Source: Candidatus Peregrinibacteria bacterium HGW-Peregrinibacteria-1
Lineage (GTDB): Bacteria; Patescibacteriota; Gracilibacteria; UBA1369; LOWO2-01-FULL-3
NCBI GenBank assembly: GCA_002839505.1
Contig: PGYE01000001.1
Coordinates: 1-64,000 of the forward strand
Length of the DNA: 64,000 nt
Direction of reading: 5' to 3'
Of the stretch, positions 18,701 to 27,640 are shown piece by piece. Position 1 is the stretch's first letter. Every line of letters starts with the position of its first letter. The notes beneath the pieces were generated by a model. The model ran no database searches and was not told the DNA's origin. It saw only the letters and a list, made by a program, of their open reading frames with translations. The position numbers were made by a program, and so were the translations under genes.

Positions 18701-19605
18701 AAAATCCAGCAATCATTGCCGAGCTTGACGGAATAGTGAAGGTTAAACAAAAAGGTAAACAAACTGAGCTAATCCTAACCTCACACGAACCAGTAAAAAT
18801 ATCTCATCCCCTACTTGAAGACATGAAAGCCACAGTTGAAGTCGGAGATAAGGTCAAAGCAAAAGGCACTATCGCCAAGGGAGTCACTCAAAAGGCTTCT
18901 GTTAAAGCCCTTGAATCTGGAATCGTTCGAGAAATCACCCCGTTAAATATAGTAATTGAAACCGAGGAACCTCTCGAAAAAGTTTACAAAGTCCCACACG
19001 GAAGAACCGTTAAAGTCTCAAATAATGCCACCGTAGCCAAGGGTCAACCCCTTACAAACGGCCATCTTGACCTTAAGGAGCTAATGAATCTCACCGACAA
19101 CTACATCGTTCAAAAATACATCGTTACCGAGGTACAAACGATTTACGCGTCTCAAGGACAAAGCATCAACGACAAACATATTGAAATCATCGCTCGTTCA
19201 ATGCTATCAAAAATCCGCATCCTTGAAGGAGGTGACAGCCGATTCTTACCAGGTGAAATCGTTGACATCATCACCTTCACCAAAGAAAACCAATCTCTTA
19301 TCGATGCCAAGAAAAACATCTCCAAAGGAGAAAGACTTCTACTCGGACTTACTCGTGTCGCTCTATACACCGAAAGTTGGCTATCAGCAGCATCCTTCCA
19401 GGAAACAGTCCGTGTCCTTGTTGAAGCATCAACCACCAACAAACTGGATAGCCTCGAGGGACTCAAGGAAAATGTCATCATCGGTAAATTGATCCCTGCT
19501 GGAGAAACATACCGCAAGAAATACCCACATCTTCTCGAAGAAGGAGATCACCACGAACTCACCAGTACTCATGGAGACAGCATCCAAAAATTACCGGTTA
19601 TCTAA
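15712..19605 (+). CDS. rpoC: DNA-directed RNA polymerase subunit beta'
   Basis: A 1297-residue beta' subunit. The N-terminal zinc ribbon is [20 protein letters not shown]; the active-site Mg2+-binding loop is [29 protein letters not shown] and [15 protein letters not shown] are diagnostic. The second zinc site is [13 protein letters not shown] with a preceding DCNSN Cys, and the trigger-loop/bridge-helix region is [19 protein letters not shown] coiled-coil clamp-helix region near residues 150-225 is Glu/Lys-rich. Length is on the short side, without the large lineage-specific insertions of proteobacteria. It ends the rpoB-ssb-rpoC unit and the rpsL promoter follows. Confidence 0.98.
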   Translation: MDTNQTQAHQFNSIALSIASPDEISSWSHGEVKKPETINYRTQKPERDGLFCEKIFGPTKNYECYCGKYKRARYKGVICEKCGVEVTRSSVRRERMGHIKLAVPVTHIWFLRSTPSRIGLLLDLPIKTLEQVVYFAAYIVSEVDETARQEVLSQLEEEYRSTKKKIQQEFKEKSLELEKLDEDKTRQKETINLESEYARKIEDLDFQNGEIKENLEKLAVGKVYSELEYRKMSMKYGHIFKAGTGAETLRDIIGKIDLKKLITELEEEAKKSSGQKHKKIIKRIKLAGSLLKSGVSPEWFIMTILPVIPPDLRPMVQLDGGRFAASDLNDLYRRVINRNNRLRRLMEIGAPEVICRNEKRMLQEAVDTLLNNSARQGRTAFNAGDKRKLRSLSDMLKGKQGRFRQNLLGKRVDYSGRSVITIGPNLKLHQCGVPKLMAIELFKPFIMGRLIRDGYAHNIKNAEKLIQEGKREVWDILEEVTKDHYVLLNRAPTLHRLGIQAFQPILIEGKSIQVHPLVCLAFNADFDGDQMAIHVPLSKAAQQEAKTLMVSSNNLLKPSAGEPIVTPTQDMVLGCYYLTKLTSGKKGEGMVFTNVEEAVLAYQSGHVELQAAVKARHEGEIIETTVGRLIFNSYLPEGLSFINENMDKNELSELVTSCYELLGEKATAHLVDNLKHIGFKFATKSGISIGQDDMIIPDDKEKIVEETSAIVKEIGNYYWKGIITDDERYLHTIKVWSEAKSKITTRMINSIDEDNNIFYMIDSGARGNWGQITQLCGIKGLVANPAGKTIELPITSNLKEGFQILEYFIATHGGRKGKSDTALKTAEAGYLTRRLVDANQDVIIREQDCNSNQPHTITRAESEQIGEHFETRIYGRVLAVPLADPKTGEIVQESNTIIEKETIKKINAVGIDSVEVRSVMTCNTEGGICVKCYGKDLGTNRQVQIGTAVGIIAAQSIGEPGTQLTMRTFHMGGVAEGSDITQGLNRVQELFEARTPKNPAIIAELDGIVKVKQKGKQTELILTSHEPVKISHPLLEDMKATVEVGDKVKAKGTIAKGVTQKASVKALESGIVREITPLNIVIETEEPLEKVYKVPHGRTVKVSNNATVAKGQPLTNGHLDLKELMNLTDNYIVQKYIVTEVQTIYASQGQSINDKHIEIIARSMLSKIRILEGGDSRFLPGEIVDIITFTKENQSLIDAKKNISKGERLLLGLTRVALYTESWLSAASFQETVRVLVEASTTNKLDSLEGLKENVIIGKLIPAGETYRKKYPHLLEEGDHHELTSTHGDSIQKLPVI

Positions 19606-19622
19606 GACAGTCAACAATTAAC

Positions 19623-19651
19623 TTGATTTTCAAAAAAACATCCTATAAATT
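19623..19651 (+). promoter_or_regulatory. Possible rpsL promoter
   Basis: TTGATT (19623-19628), 17-bp spacer, TAAATT (19646-19651), about 30 bp before the rpsL ATG. The -10 is weak, but there is no other candidate in the 76-bp gap after rpoC. Readthrough from rpoC is an alternative. Confidence 0.4.
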
Positions 19652-19681
19652 AACCCAGCTTAAAACTAAAAGCACTAAATT

Positions 19682-20104
19682 ATGCCAACAATAAACCAAT
19701 TAATCAGAAAAAGCCGAAAACCAAAAACGCAAAAGAGCAAATCCCCTGCACTACAGTTCCTCAAGAACCACCTGCAGAACAAAGAAAAGAATGTGACAAA
19801 AGGATGCCCTCAAAAGCGTGGTGTTTGCACAAAAGTTACCACAATGACTCCAAAAAAACCGAACTCCGCATTGCGTAAAGTTGCCAGAGTAAGACTTACC
19901 AATGGTAGTGAGGTCAACGCCTACATCCCAGGAGAAGGACACAACCTTCAAGAGCACTCCGTCGTACTAATCAGAGGTGGAAAAGTAAAAGATCTTCCCG
20001 GTGTGCGTTACCATATCGTCCGCGGAAGTCTTGATACTCAAGGAGTTCAGAACCGCAAGCAAGCACGCTCAAAATATGGAGCAAAAAAGAACGCCAACAA
20101 ATAA
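19682..20104 (+). CDS. rpsL: 30S ribosomal protein S12
   Basis: A 140-residue S12, decoding-centre protein of the small subunit. It contains [10 protein letters not shown], the [31 protein letters not shown] core, the loop [30 protein letters not shown] (Asp and Pro of the PGVRYH segment contact mRNA/tRNA), and a basic tail. Lys in TPKKPNS and in RGGKVKD positions corresponds to the streptomycin-sensitive state, an inference from known resistance sites. It is first of a two-gene unit with rpsG, 11 bp apart; fusA and tuf are not directly joined to it. Confidence 0.97.
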   Translation: MPTINQLIRKSRKPKTQKSKSPALQFLKNHLQNKEKNVTKGCPQKRGVCTKVTTMTPKKPNSALRKVARVRLTNGSEVNAYIPGEGHNLQEHSVVLIRGGKVKDLPGVRYHIVRGSLDTQGVQNRKQARSKYGAKKNANK

Positions 20105-20115
20105 CCATTTAAATA

Positions 20116-20562
20116 ATGTTAAAACAGTTTATCCCCGAAAATTCATCTCCTACTCTTGAAAAATTCACAAACTACCTGATGCTTGATGGTAAAAAGTCAA
20201 CCGCACGCAAGATCATCGACGAAACTTTCAACATCATCAGCAAAAAGACCTCCAAGGATCCTGAAGAAGTATTCAAGATCGCCTTGGAAAATGTAAAACC
20301 AAAACAAGAAGTAAGAGCAAAAAGAATCGGAGGAGCTGTCTACCAAATCCCTCACGAAGTTCCAGCAAAAAGACAAATCGCATTGGCCTTCCGTTGGATT
20401 CTTGGAGCCGCTCGTGGCCGCAAAGGTTCACCAATGGCCCAAAGACTTGCAAGTGAGTTAATCGATGCCTCAAACGAACAAGGTTCCGCAATCAAAAAGA
20501 GAGAAGACACTCACCGTATGGCTCAAGCCAACAAAGCCTTCTCACATCTTGCACGATATTAA
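20116..20562 (+). CDS. rpsG: 30S ribosomal protein S7
   Basis: A 148-residue S7, which nucleates assembly of the 30S head by binding the 3' major domain of 16S rRNA. Diagnostic segments are KFTNYLMLDGKKSTARKI, ENVKPKQEVRAKRIGGAVYQIPHEV and RRWIL-like AFRWILGAARGRKGSPMAQRLASELIDASNEQGSAIKKREDTHRMAQANKAFSHLARY in shortened form. Length is a little under the bacterial norm (about 156), the C terminus ending at the ARY. A strong bidirectional terminator follows, so it ends the rpsL-rpsG unit. Confidence 0.96.
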   Translation: MLKQFIPENSSPTLEKFTNYLMLDGKKSTARKIIDETFNIISKKTSKDPEEVFKIALENVKPKQEVRAKRIGGAVYQIPHEVPAKRQIALAFRWILGAARGRKGSPMAQRLASELIDASNEQGSAIKKREDTHRMAQANKAFSHLARY

Positions 20563-20599
20563 TCGACCCCACACGGATCGTCTTCAAACACACACAATC

Positions 20600-20636
20600 A
20601 AAGAGCCCGCCGGCCAAAAGCCGGCCGGGCTCTTTT
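20600..20636. terminator. Bidirectional terminator between rpsG and the sigma factor
   Basis: A 15/16-bp GC-rich stem (AAAGAGCCCG-CCGGC against GCCGGCCGGGCTCTTT, one bulged G) with an A-rich side and a T run on the other, between two convergent genes. It can end transcription from both directions. Confidence 0.88.
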
Positions 20637-20649
20637 CAAATCCCAACAC

Positions 20650-21546
20650 CTAATCAGTCAGGAAATCCTCTGGTACCACTCCCGCAGACCTAAAATGCAA
20701 CTCTAGTTTATTAATCACCTCTCCTCTAATTTGATGAACTCGCTGCCTACTAACCCCAACCGCCTCTCCTACTTTAGCCAAAGTCATAGGCTCATCCGTA
20801 AAAATATTCTTATCCAAAATATGAGCCTCCACCTGCTTGATCCTAGCTCTAAACTTACCAACACACGATCTTAGCTTCTCCTCAGCATCCTTTCTAATTA
20901 TATCTCTCTCAACATCAACACTTCTATCCAGAAGTCGCAGCCCCTCATTTGCACCACCCTCCTCAAGCGGGGCATCCATCGGAACCTCCGCAAAAAGCCC
21001 AGCTTCAGAATTACGATAAGCCCTTTCAAATCTAACCTTCTCCCACTTGGCTAACTCCGAAGACCTTCTTAGTTCCTCTTTGTTAGGAACTCTATTTTCT
21101 CTTCTCTCAAAGTCCCACCGAATTCGCCTTAACTTCCGTACATCTACCACGCTCATCACACTACTCCCCGCCTTTTCGCTCACCCTCCTATTAACCTGCA
21201 TCATCACTACTCCATTAGCCCAAGTCAGACAGCATGCGACCAATGCCGCCCCCTCTCTAGTCTCATCAAATCTATCGATCCCCTGCAACACACCCTCCAC
21301 CACCATCATATACACATCATCAAACGACCAACCAGCTGGATCAATTTTTTCAATATCCCTATATTTCCAATAATACTTCTTTGTCCACTCTATAATCAAA
21401 CCACCTAAAGAATATACAAGCTCATCCCTCGCTTTTTGATTTCCCGCCTTGGCCTCAATAGCCAACTGTACTCTCCTATCCACACTCACTGGCTCTTTGG
21501 AAGCTTTATCTCTCAGATAAACTCCCACCGCATTTTCATGTTCCAT
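20650..21546 (-). CDS. Sigma-70 family RNA polymerase sigma factor (alternative)
   Basis: A 298-residue sigma factor. Region 2 is recognisable around ARDELVYSLGGLIIEWTKKYYWKY...SFDDVYMMVVEGVLQGIDRFDETR, and region 4 ends in a helix-turn-helix, TLAKVGEAVGVSRQRVHQIRGEVINKLE. There is no region 1.1 and region 2.4 (NGVVMMQVNRRV) departs from the housekeeping consensus, so it is an alternative factor, closest in size to RpoH-type group 3 factors. It lies on the opposite strand between rpsG and fusA, an unexpected place, and ends at a terminator shared with rpsG. Its target promoters are unknown. Confidence 0.8.
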   Translation of the reverse strand: MEHENAVGVYLRDKASKEPVSVDRRVQLAIEAKAGNQKARDELVYSLGGLIIEWTKKYYWKYRDIEKIDPAGWSFDDVYMMVVEGVLQGIDRFDETREGAALVACCLTWANGVVMMQVNRRVSEKAGSSVMSVVDVRKLRRIRWDFERRENRVPNKEELRRSSELAKWEKVRFERAYRNSEAGLFAEVPMDAPLEEGGANEGLRLLDRSVDVERDIIRKDAEEKLRSCVGKFRARIKQVEAHILDKNIFTDEPMTLAKVGEAVGVSRQRVHQIRGEVINKLELHFRSAGVVPEDFLTD

Positions 21547-21636
21547 TTATTGACTAAGTAAAAAGATAAGTCGCCAAAATAATCACCAGACTCATCTTTG
21601 TCAACACCCCGCCCAAAAATCACCCCTCTTTCAGAA

Positions 21637-21664
21637 TTGACAATCACATCTTCATCTTTATAAT
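21637..21664 (+). promoter_or_regulatory. fusA promoter
   Basis: Consensus TTGACA (21637-21642), 16-bp spacer, TATAAT (21659-21664). Predicted start near 21671 leaves a leader of about 57 nt containing the small hairpin CTGTC-AAAC-GACAG. It shows that fusA is transcribed separately from rpsL-rpsG. Confidence 0.82.
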
Positions 21665-21727
21665 GCACCCGATCTCTGTCAAACGACAGAACCTCAAACA
21701 TATTTATATAACTTTATAATAACAACA

Positions 21728-23818
21728 ATGGCCGACACTCTAAAAAATCTGCGTAATATCGGTATCATCGCCCATATCGACGCCGGAAAAACCACTACAA
21801 CAGAACGAATCCTATTCTATACCGGACGAACTCACAAAATTGGTGAAACCCACCAAGGTGAATCTCAAATGGACTGGATGGAACAAGAAAAAGAACGCGG
21901 AATTACCATCACCTCCGCCGCAACCACCTGTTTCTGGAAAACGCCCAATGGCGAACAATTCCAAATCAACATCATCGACACACCGGGACACGTCGACTTT
22001 ACCGTCGAAGTAGAACGCTCACTTCGCGTCCTTGATGGTGGTGTCGCCGTCTTCGACGGAGCCATGGGAGTCGAACCCCAATCCGAAACAGTATGGAGAC
22101 AAGCTGACAAATACAATGTGCCCCGTGTCGCCTTCATCAACAAAATGGACAAAATGGGTGCTGACTTCTACATGAGCCTAAAAAGTATCCACACTAGATT
22201 GACCCCAGACGCTGTCGCAATTCAACTACCTATCGGTACCGAACGAGACTTTACTGGAGTCGTTGACCTCGTAGAAATGGTCGCCTACAAATTTGCTGGA
22301 AAACCGGGAGAAGCCCCTGAGGAAGTTGCGATCCCTGAAGACATGAAAGAAAAAGCCGAAGAATACCGTGCGATCATGATTGAAAAACTTTCCGAAAACG
22401 ACGACAACATGATGGAAAAGTTCCTCGAAGGACAAGATGTCACAGTTACCGAAATCAAAGCTGCAATCCGCAACGCGACAACTCAAGCCAAAATTTACCC
22501 TGTACTATGTGGTACCGCCCTTCAAAATGTCGGAGTGGAACCAATGCTCAACTCCGTATGCTGGTATCTACCAAGCCCGGCCGATGTTGAAAACATCAAA
22601 GGTAAAAACATCAAAACCGGTGAAGAAATAGTTCGCAAACCAGACAATGATGAACCTTTCTCCGCCCTTGCCTTTAAAATCGCCTCTGATCCATTCGTCG
22701 GAACTCTTTGCTACTTCCGCGTCTACTCTGGAAAACTTGAATCTGGAAGTTACATCATCAACGCCTCCACCGGAAACAAGGAAAGAGTAGGGCGTCTTCT
22801 TCAAATGCACGCCAACTCTCGTGAAGAAATCAAAAGCGTAAAAGCTGGTGACATCGCCGCAATCGTCGGACTAAAAAACACTACTACCGGAAATACTCTT
22901 TGTGATCCAGACCACCCAATCCTATTGGAATCCATTGAATTCCCAGAGCCAGTTATCCGTATCGCCGTCGAACCAAAGACCAAGGCCGACCAAGAAAAAA
23001 TGGGACTCGCATTACAAAAACTTGCTCAAGAAGACCCAACATTCCGCGTAAACAGTGATGAAGAAACCGGTCAAACCATCATCGCCGGAATGGGAGAGCT
23101 TCACCTTGATATCATCGTCGACCGTATGAAACGCGAATTCAAAGTCGAAGCCAACATCGGAGCCCCACAAGTAGCCTACCGTGAAACCATCACCAAGGAA
23201 GTTACCATGGAGGAAAAGTACGCAAAACAATCTGGTGGTCGTGGACAATTTGGACATGTCCATATTCGTGTCACCCCACAAGAACCGGGAGCAGGTTATG
23301 AATTCGTAAACTCCATCGTCGGAGGTAAAATCCCAAGAGAATATATCCCAGCTGTTGATAAAGGTATTCAAGAAGCACTCACCAAAGGTGTCGTTGCTGG
23401 ATACCCAATGGTCGACATCAAAGTAGAACTATATGATGGAAGTTACCATGATGTTGACTCATCTGAAATGGCCTTCAAGATCGCCGGATCAATCGCCTTC
23501 CAAAATGCATCTAAACAAGCTGCACCAGTTATCTTGGAGCCGATCATGGCAGTCGAAGTTGTTGTCCCTGAAGATTACTTCGGAGATGTTATGGGTAATA
23601 TCAACTCACGACGAGGACAAATCCTTGAAAGCGGTGATCGCGGATTGGTTAAATTCATCAAAGCAAATATTCCACTGGCAGCAATGTTCGGTTATGCCAC
23701 AGACCTTCGCTCCATGACACAAGGCCGAGGTAACTACTCAATGGAGTTTGGACACTACGCCAAAGCTCCGGCAAATGTCATTGAAGAAATCGTCGCAAAA
23801 CGCGGAAAATCAGAATAA
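21728..23818 (+). CDS. fusA: Elongation factor G
   Basis: A 696-residue translocase GTPase. G1 is [16 protein letters not shown]2 [12 protein letters not shown]3 [22 protein letters not shown]4 [11 protein letters not shown]5 [14 protein letters not shown]; the C-terminal domains include [43 protein letters not shown] and the domain [14 protein letters not shown]. Length is normal. It drives tRNA-mRNA movement on the ribosome and recycling. The last codons and stop lie inside the first copy of a tandem 69-bp repeat that separates it from tuf. Confidence 0.98.
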   Translation: MADTLKNLRNIGIIAHIDAGKTTTTERILFYTGRTHKIGETHQGESQMDWMEQEKERGITITSAATTCFWKTPNGEQFQINIIDTPGHVDFTVEVERSLRVLDGGVAVFDGAMGVEPQSETVWRQADKYNVPRVAFINKMDKMGADFYMSLKSIHTRLTPDAVAIQLPIGTERDFTGVVDLVEMVAYKFAGKPGEAPEEVAIPEDMKEKAEEYRAIMIEKLSENDDNMMEKFLEGQDVTVTEIKAAIRNATTQAKIYPVLCGTALQNVGVEPMLNSVCWYLPSPADVENIKGKNIKTGEEIVRKPDNDEPFSALAFKIASDPFVGTLCYFRVYSGKLESGSYIINASTGNKERVGRLLQMHANSREEIKSVKAGDIAAIVGLKNTTTGNTLCDPDHPILLESIEFPEPVIRIAVEPKTKADQEKMGLALQKLAQEDPTFRVNSDEETGQTIIAGMGELHLDIIVDRMKREFKVEANIGAPQVAYRETITKEVTMEEKYAKQSGGRGQFGHVHIRVTPQEPGAGYEFVNSIVGGKIPREYIPAVDKGIQEALTKGVVAGYPMVDIKVELYDGSYHDVDSSEMAFKIAGSIAFQNASKQAAPVILEPIMAVEVVVPEDYFGDVMGNINSRRGQILESGDRGLVKFIKANIPLAAMFGYATDLRSMTQGRGNYSMEFGHYAKAPANVIEEIVAKRGKSE

Positions 23819-23948
23819 TAAAATTACTTGCCAGCCGCTATATTTTCATATAGCATTCACGCCGCTGATTCTCAGTAATCAGAATAATAAAATTACTTGC
23901 CAGCCGCTATATTTTCATATAGCATTCACGCCGCTGATTCTCAGTAAT
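23811..23948. repeat. Two tandem 69-bp repeats with hairpins between fusA and tuf
   Basis: Two identical copies (23811-23879 and 23880-23948). The first begins in the last two codons of fusA, so it contains the fusA stop. Each copy contains the perfect hairpin GCTATAT-TTTC-ATATAGC, bracketed by CAGC and GCTG. The exact identity suggests a recent duplication; a role in mRNA processing or fusA/tuf regulation is possible. Confidence 0.9.
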
Positions 23949-23997
23949 CGGCACAACAAATTTATAAAAATTTATTACTATTTAAACCCAGTACAAT

Positions 23998-25188
23998 ATG
24001 GCTGACGGAAATTTTGACAGGAGTAAAACCCACGTCAACGTCGGTACTATCGGTCACGTAGATCACGGAAAGACCACCCTTAGTGCCGCAATCACTGCAG
24101 TAGCTCACGCACACTTTGGTGGTAACAACAAAGCAATTGCGTTCGATCAAATCGATAATGCTCCTGAAGAAAGAGAGAGAGGTATCACAATCGCAACTTC
24201 TCACCAAGAATATGAGACCGACAAGAGACACTACGCCCATGTGGATTGTCCAGGGCATGCCGATTATGTTAAGAACATGATTACTGGTGCCGCTCAAATG
24301 GACGGAGCTATATTGGTGGTTTCAGCTGCTGATGGACCAATGCCACAGACTCGTGAACACATCCTTCTTGCTAAGCAAGTTAATGTTCCTTACATCGTTG
24401 TATTCATGAACAAAATGGATATGGCTGATCCGGACATCGCTGAACTATCAGAAATGGAAGTTCGTGAACTATTGAACAAATATGAATTCCCTGGTGACGA
24501 CACGCCTATCCTTAAAGGATCTGCATTGAAAGCACTTGAAAACCCATCCGGGCCAGATGCTGAACCGGTCGTTGAACTACTCAAGACTCTTGACAGTTAC
24601 ATCCCAGACCCAGTGCGTGAATTGGACAAACCATTCATCATGCCGGTTGAAGATGTATTCTCAATCAAAGGTCGTGGTACAGTTGCAACAGGAAGAGTTG
24701 ACCAAGGTATCGTAAGAACTGGTGATGAAATCGAAATCGTTGGAGTTAAAGACACTAGAAAAGTAGTTGTTACCGGAGTTGAAATGTTCAAGAAAAACCT
24801 TGATCAAGGACAAGCCGGAGACAATGTAGGTATCCTACTTCGTGGTATTGAAAGAGAAGAAATTGAAAGAGGACAAGTTCTTGCTAAACCAGGAACCATC
24901 ACTCCTCACACTAAGTTTGAATCTGAGATCTACATCCTGACAAAAGATGAAGGTGGAAGACATACTCCATTCTTTAAAGGATACAAACCTCAATTCTACA
25001 TCCGAACAACTGATGTAACCGGTACAATCGAACTACCTGCAAATGTAGAGATGGTTATGCCTGGAGACAACGTTCAAATGATCGTTACTCTTGGAGCGCC
25101 TATCGCCCTTGAAGAAGGAACTCGTTTCGCAATCCGTGAAGGAGGTCGTACAGTTGGAGCCGGAGTAGTAGCAAAAATTATCGAATAA
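23998..25188 (+). CDS. tuf: Elongation factor Tu
   Basis: A 396-residue EF-Tu which delivers aminoacyl-tRNA to the ribosome. G1 is [10 protein letters not shown], switch I ends [15 protein letters not shown]3 is [40 protein letters not shown]4 NKMD, G5 GSALKAL. Domains 2 and 3 follow normally, including the C-terminal [19 protein letters not shown]. Codon choice is less C-ending than in most neighbours, as expected of a very highly expressed gene. It is followed by a strong terminator, and no promoter is obvious apart from the repeat region upstream, so readthrough from fusA is possible. Confidence 0.98.
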   Translation: MADGNFDRSKTHVNVGTIGHVDHGKTTLSAAITAVAHAHFGGNNKAIAFDQIDNAPEERERGITIATSHQEYETDKRHYAHVDCPGHADYVKNMITGAAQMDGAILVVSAADGPMPQTREHILLAKQVNVPYIVVFMNKMDMADPDIAELSEMEVRELLNKYEFPGDDTPILKGSALKALENPSGPDAEPVVELLKTLDSYIPDPVRELDKPFIMPVEDVFSIKGRGTVATGRVDQGIVRTGDEIEIVGVKDTRKVVVTGVEMFKKNLDQGQAGDNVGILLRGIEREEIERGQVLAKPGTITPHTKFESEIYILTKDEGGRHTPFFKGYKPQFYIRTTDVTGTIELPANVEMVMPGDNVQMIVTLGAPIALEEGTRFAIREGGRTVGAGVVAKIIE

Positions 25189-25219
25189 TTTCTGCTCAGA
25201 AAATAGAAAACCGACCACC

Positions 25220-25248
25220 AAAGAGCCTTTGAAAATCAAAGGCTCTTT
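25220..25248 (+). terminator. Terminator after tuf
   Basis: A perfect 12-bp stem AAAGAGCCTTTG / CAAAGGCTCTTT with the loop AAAAT, 31 bp after the tuf stop. It separates the fusA-tuf unit from rpsJ. Confidence 0.85.
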
Positions 25249-25321
25249 GTTCATATTAGCCCAAGCGTAATACAAACAATAACATTTTACCGAATCCGTC
25301 AAATCCCATTTGGTCATTACA

Positions 25322-25350
25322 TTGACATATCAAATCAATACATATATAAA
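25322..25350 (+). promoter_or_regulatory. rpsJ promoter
   Basis: Consensus-like TTGACA (25322-25327), 17-bp spacer, TATAAA (25345-25350). Start near 25357 predicts a 120-nt leader before rpsJ, which contains the attenuator described separately. Confidence 0.82.
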
Positions 25351-25363
25351 AGCACTACAAAAT

Positions 25364-25451
25364 TGATCAGCTAGCAAAACTAGTAAGATCACTCGCACTG
25401 CGGGACAGCTCAATTTTTTTTAACCGAGCTGCAAAAAACTCGGTTTTTTTT
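25364..25451 (+). promoter_or_regulatory. Transcription attenuator in the rpsJ leader
   Basis: The terminator is AACCGAG (25422-25428) paired with CTCGGTT (25439-25445), followed by a T run to 25451. CAGCTC (25406-25411) can instead pair with GAGCTG (25426-25431), which shares GAG with the terminator stem, so it is a mutually exclusive antiterminator. An upstream hairpin CTAG-CAAAA-CTAG flanked by GATC/GATC (25364-25390) could host a ligand or protein. The architecture is that of a ribosomal-protein autoregulatory leader; ligand unknown. Confidence 0.68.
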
Positions 25452-25476
25452 ATCTCTAATTAACCAACCTTAATTA

Positions 25477-25797
25477 ATGTCCAAACAAAAAATTCGCATC
25501 AAAATCAAATCATTTGATCACAAAGTAATTGATGCAACAGCTGAACAGATCATCCGCACTGCGGAGTCCACAGGGGCAATCATAGCCGGTCCTATCCCCC
25601 TTCCAACAACGATCCGTAAGTTCACAGTTAATAAGTCTACATTTGTCCACAAGACCTCTCGTGAACAATTTGAAATGAGAACTCATTCTCGTCTCATCGA
25701 CATCCGAGAAACAACTCCAAAAACAATCGAAGCACTTCAAAACCTCAGTCTTCCAGCCGGAGTACAAATCGAGATCAAAATGCTTCACCAGGTATAA
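25477..25797 (+). CDS. rpsJ: 30S ribosomal protein S10
   Basis: A 106-residue S10, head protein of the 30S subunit and partner of NusB in antitermination. It shows [65 protein letters not shown], and the conserved C-terminal [11 protein letters not shown]. Length is typical. Unlike the standard S10 operon it has its own promoter with an attenuator and is followed immediately by a strong terminator, so it appears to be monocistronic. Confidence 0.97.
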   Translation: MSKQKIRIKIKSFDHKVIDATAEQIIRTAESTGAIIAGPIPLPTTIRKFTVNKSTFVHKTSREQFEMRTHSRLIDIRETTPKTIEALQNLSLPAGVQIEIKMLHQV

Positions 25798-25826
25798 CAC
25801 CGCAAACAACAGTTCAATTCAAGTCC

Positions 25827-25855
25827 AAGACCCCGCAATGCGGGGTCTTTCTTTT
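25827..25855 (+). terminator. Terminator between rpsJ and rplC
   Basis: Perfect 10-bp stem AAGACCCCGC / GCGGGGTCTT with a 3-nt loop, followed by TCTTTTT. It lies 30 bp after the rpsJ stop. The 110 bp between it and the rplC promoter hold nothing recognisable. Confidence 0.87.
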
Positions 25856-25965
25856 TCACCACCATTTACTTATTCCTCGCAGGTGTTTTTATTCCAAAAA
25901 ACAAACAGTGCTCTTTTAGCTATAAAAAAAGAAAAACCCCAATTAAAAAATGTCACTAAAATCTA

Positions 25966-26002
25966 TTGACTCACAAAAAATCGCTCTGTATATTCTAACG
26001 GC
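25966..26002 (+). promoter_or_regulatory. Promoter of the rplC ribosomal operon
   Basis: TTGACT (25966-25971), 17-bp spacer, TATATT (25989-25994), followed by CTAACGGC (25995-26002), the same start-region octamer as at the rpoB promoter. It would serve rplC through at least rplO. Confidence 0.78.
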
Positions 26003-26080
26003 AAATTTCGAAAGTAAGTTAAAAACTAGCCTTTAGCGGTTTCACTAGAAATCTAAAAAGGAAATCCGAAATTTTATCGG
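26003..26080 (+). promoter_or_regulatory. Structured rplC leader with alternative pairings
   Basis: AAATTTCG (26003-26010) is complementary to CGAAATTT (26067-26074). The second half can instead form TCCGA...TCGGA close to the start codon, and CTAG/CTAG encloses a small stem between. Two exclusive structures suggest feedback control, as L4 does for S10 operons, but this is inference. Confidence 0.45.
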
Positions 26081-26098
26081 AATTAACCTCTACACATT

Positions 26099-26686
26099 AT
26101 GCCAGGAATACTTGGAAAAAAAATAGGAATGACTCGTATCATTCAAGATAACGGTCGCGTGATCCCAATTACGGTAGTTGAGTGCCAGCCAAACACTGTC
26201 ACACAAGTAAAAACTATCGAAAAAGATGGATATCCGGCAATAGTCCTAGGCTTTTCTAAACTGAAAAAGCCTACAAAGACTAAAAAATTTAAAACTCTCA
26301 AAGAATTTAAATTAGCCGGCGAACAATCTGAGGAATACAAAGCCGGTGATGCAATCACACTTGAAAGATTCAAAGAAGTTGAAACCGTAAATGTCGTTTC
26401 AGTTTCTAAAGGTAAAGGTTTCCAGGGTGTAATCAAACGCCACAACTTTTCCCGAGGGCCTGAGAGTCACGGATCCACTCATCACCGTGAGCCAGGATCT
26501 GTCGGAGCTTGTACTAAGCCTGGGCGCGTTGCCAAGGGTAAGAAGCTTCCGGGTAGACATGGAGGAAAACAAGTGACCCTGAAAGGTGTGAAAATATCAT
26601 ATCTCGACAGCAACAGAAATCTTATCGGCTTGAAAGGAGCTGTACCCGGACCAAATGGTTCGCTAGTAACAATCACAATATCTTAA
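26099..26686 (+). CDS. rplC: 50S ribosomal protein L3
   Basis: A 195-residue L3, an early-assembly protein near the peptidyl-transferase centre. It begins MPGILGKKIGMTRIIQDNGRVIPITVVE and has the central FSRGPESHGSTHHREPGSVGACTKPGRVAKGKKLPGRHGGKQVT loop, with the Gln equivalent to the methylated residue in GKQVT. It is slightly shorter than in E. coli (209). It is the first gene of the long ribosomal operon, followed by rplD after 5 bp. Confidence 0.97.
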   Translation: MPGILGKKIGMTRIIQDNGRVIPITVVECQPNTVTQVKTIEKDGYPAIVLGFSKLKKPTKTKKFKTLKEFKLAGEQSEEYKAGDAITLERFKEVETVNVVSVSKGKGFQGVIKRHNFSRGPESHGSTHHREPGSVGACTKPGRVAKGKKLPGRHGGKQVTLKGVKISYLDSNRNLIGLKGAVPGPNGSLVTITIS

Positions 26687-26691
26687 TTACA

Positions 26692-27327
26692 ATGAAAGTA
26701 GACTTATACTCACAAACTGGAGAAAAATCTGGAAGTCTCGAACTACCAAAAGAGTGTTTTGAAGTTGAATACAACGAAGACTTGATTCACCAAGCATTAG
26801 TTCGACAGCTAGCCAACGGTCGTGTAGCAATTGCGCACACCAAGACCAAGGCTGAAGTATCCGGTGGTGGTCGCAAACCATTCCGTCAAAAAGGAACAGG
26901 TCGTGCCAGACAAGGATCTATTCGTTCACCTCACATGAAAGGTGGAGGTGTCGTCTTTGGACCTCGCAACGAACGCAACTTCACTAAAGACATGCCAAGA
27001 AAACAACGCCGAAAAGCACTTCTATCTGCTCTCTCTCTTAAGGTGAAAAACAAAGAAGTTATCGGGCTTGAAGGTTACAGCGCTAAAGCGCCAAAAACTA
27101 AAGAGTTCGTCAGCCTAATGTCTAAACTTCCTATCACAAGAAATGTTTTGATCGTTATGCCTGAAAAGAACGCAATGCTACAAAAATCTGCCGCAAACCT
27201 CCCAAACACCAAGACCATCCTAGCTAGCTATCTAAATATTCATGACCTTCAAAAATACAGCAGCATTCTGATTCTCAAAGACTCCGTAAAAGTAATTCAA
27301 GATACCTTCTCACCTACTAAAAAATGA
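26692..27327 (+). CDS. rplD: 50S ribosomal protein L4
   Basis: A 211-residue L4, which lines the exit tunnel with its extended loop. That loop is visible as KTKAEVSGGGRKPFRQKGTGRARQGSIRSPHMKGGGVVFGP. In E. coli L4 also represses its own operon by acting on the S10 leader; a comparable role on the rplC leader here is possible but unproven. The stop TGA overlaps the upstream of two candidate rplW start codons (ATGA). Confidence 0.96.
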   Translation: MKVDLYSQTGEKSGSLELPKECFEVEYNEDLIHQALVRQLANGRVAIAHTKTKAEVSGGGRKPFRQKGTGRARQGSIRSPHMKGGGVVFGPRNERNFTKDMPRKQRRKALLSALSLKVKNKEVIGLEGYSAKAPKTKEFVSLMSKLPITRNVLIVMPEKNAMLQKSAANLPNTKTILASYLNIHDLQKYSSILILKDSVKVIQDTFSPTKK

Positions 27328-27638
27328 CAATGAACGCCTACAACACTATCCTAAAAAACGTCGTTACCGAAAAGAGCTCTGTCAGACAGGCTGACGCCAA
27401 ACAATACACATTCATTGTTAAGCGTAATGCCACCAAGATTGATGTCAAAAACGCCATCAAAGCTATTTACGGTGCTGATGTTGACTCAGTAAGAATGCTT
27501 ATTTCCCCCTCTAAAGAAAGATTTGTCGGAAAAGGACGCCTGATAACAAAAAGACCTGTCCTCAAGAAAGCTATCGTAAGCTTGAAAGGCGGAAAAACTC
27601 TCGACCTAAATAAATTTAAAGAAGATAAAACTAAATAA
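27324..27638 (+). CDS. rplW: 50S ribosomal protein L23
   Basis: A 104-residue L23 at the tunnel exit, docking site for trigger factor and SRP. It has NTILKNVVTEKSS, YTFIVKRNATKIDVKNAIKAIYG, VDSVRMLISPSKERFVGKGRLITKRPVLKKAIVSLKGGKTLDL. The first ATG overlaps the rplD stop by 4 bp; a second ATG at 27330 (MNAYNT) is equally plausible and would give 102 residues. Confidence 0.94.
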   Translation: MTMNAYNTILKNVVTEKSSVRQADAKQYTFIVKRNATKIDVKNAIKAIYGADVDSVRMLISPSKERFVGKGRLITKRPVLKKAIVSLKGGKTLDLNKFKEDKTK

Positions 27639-27640
27639 TA

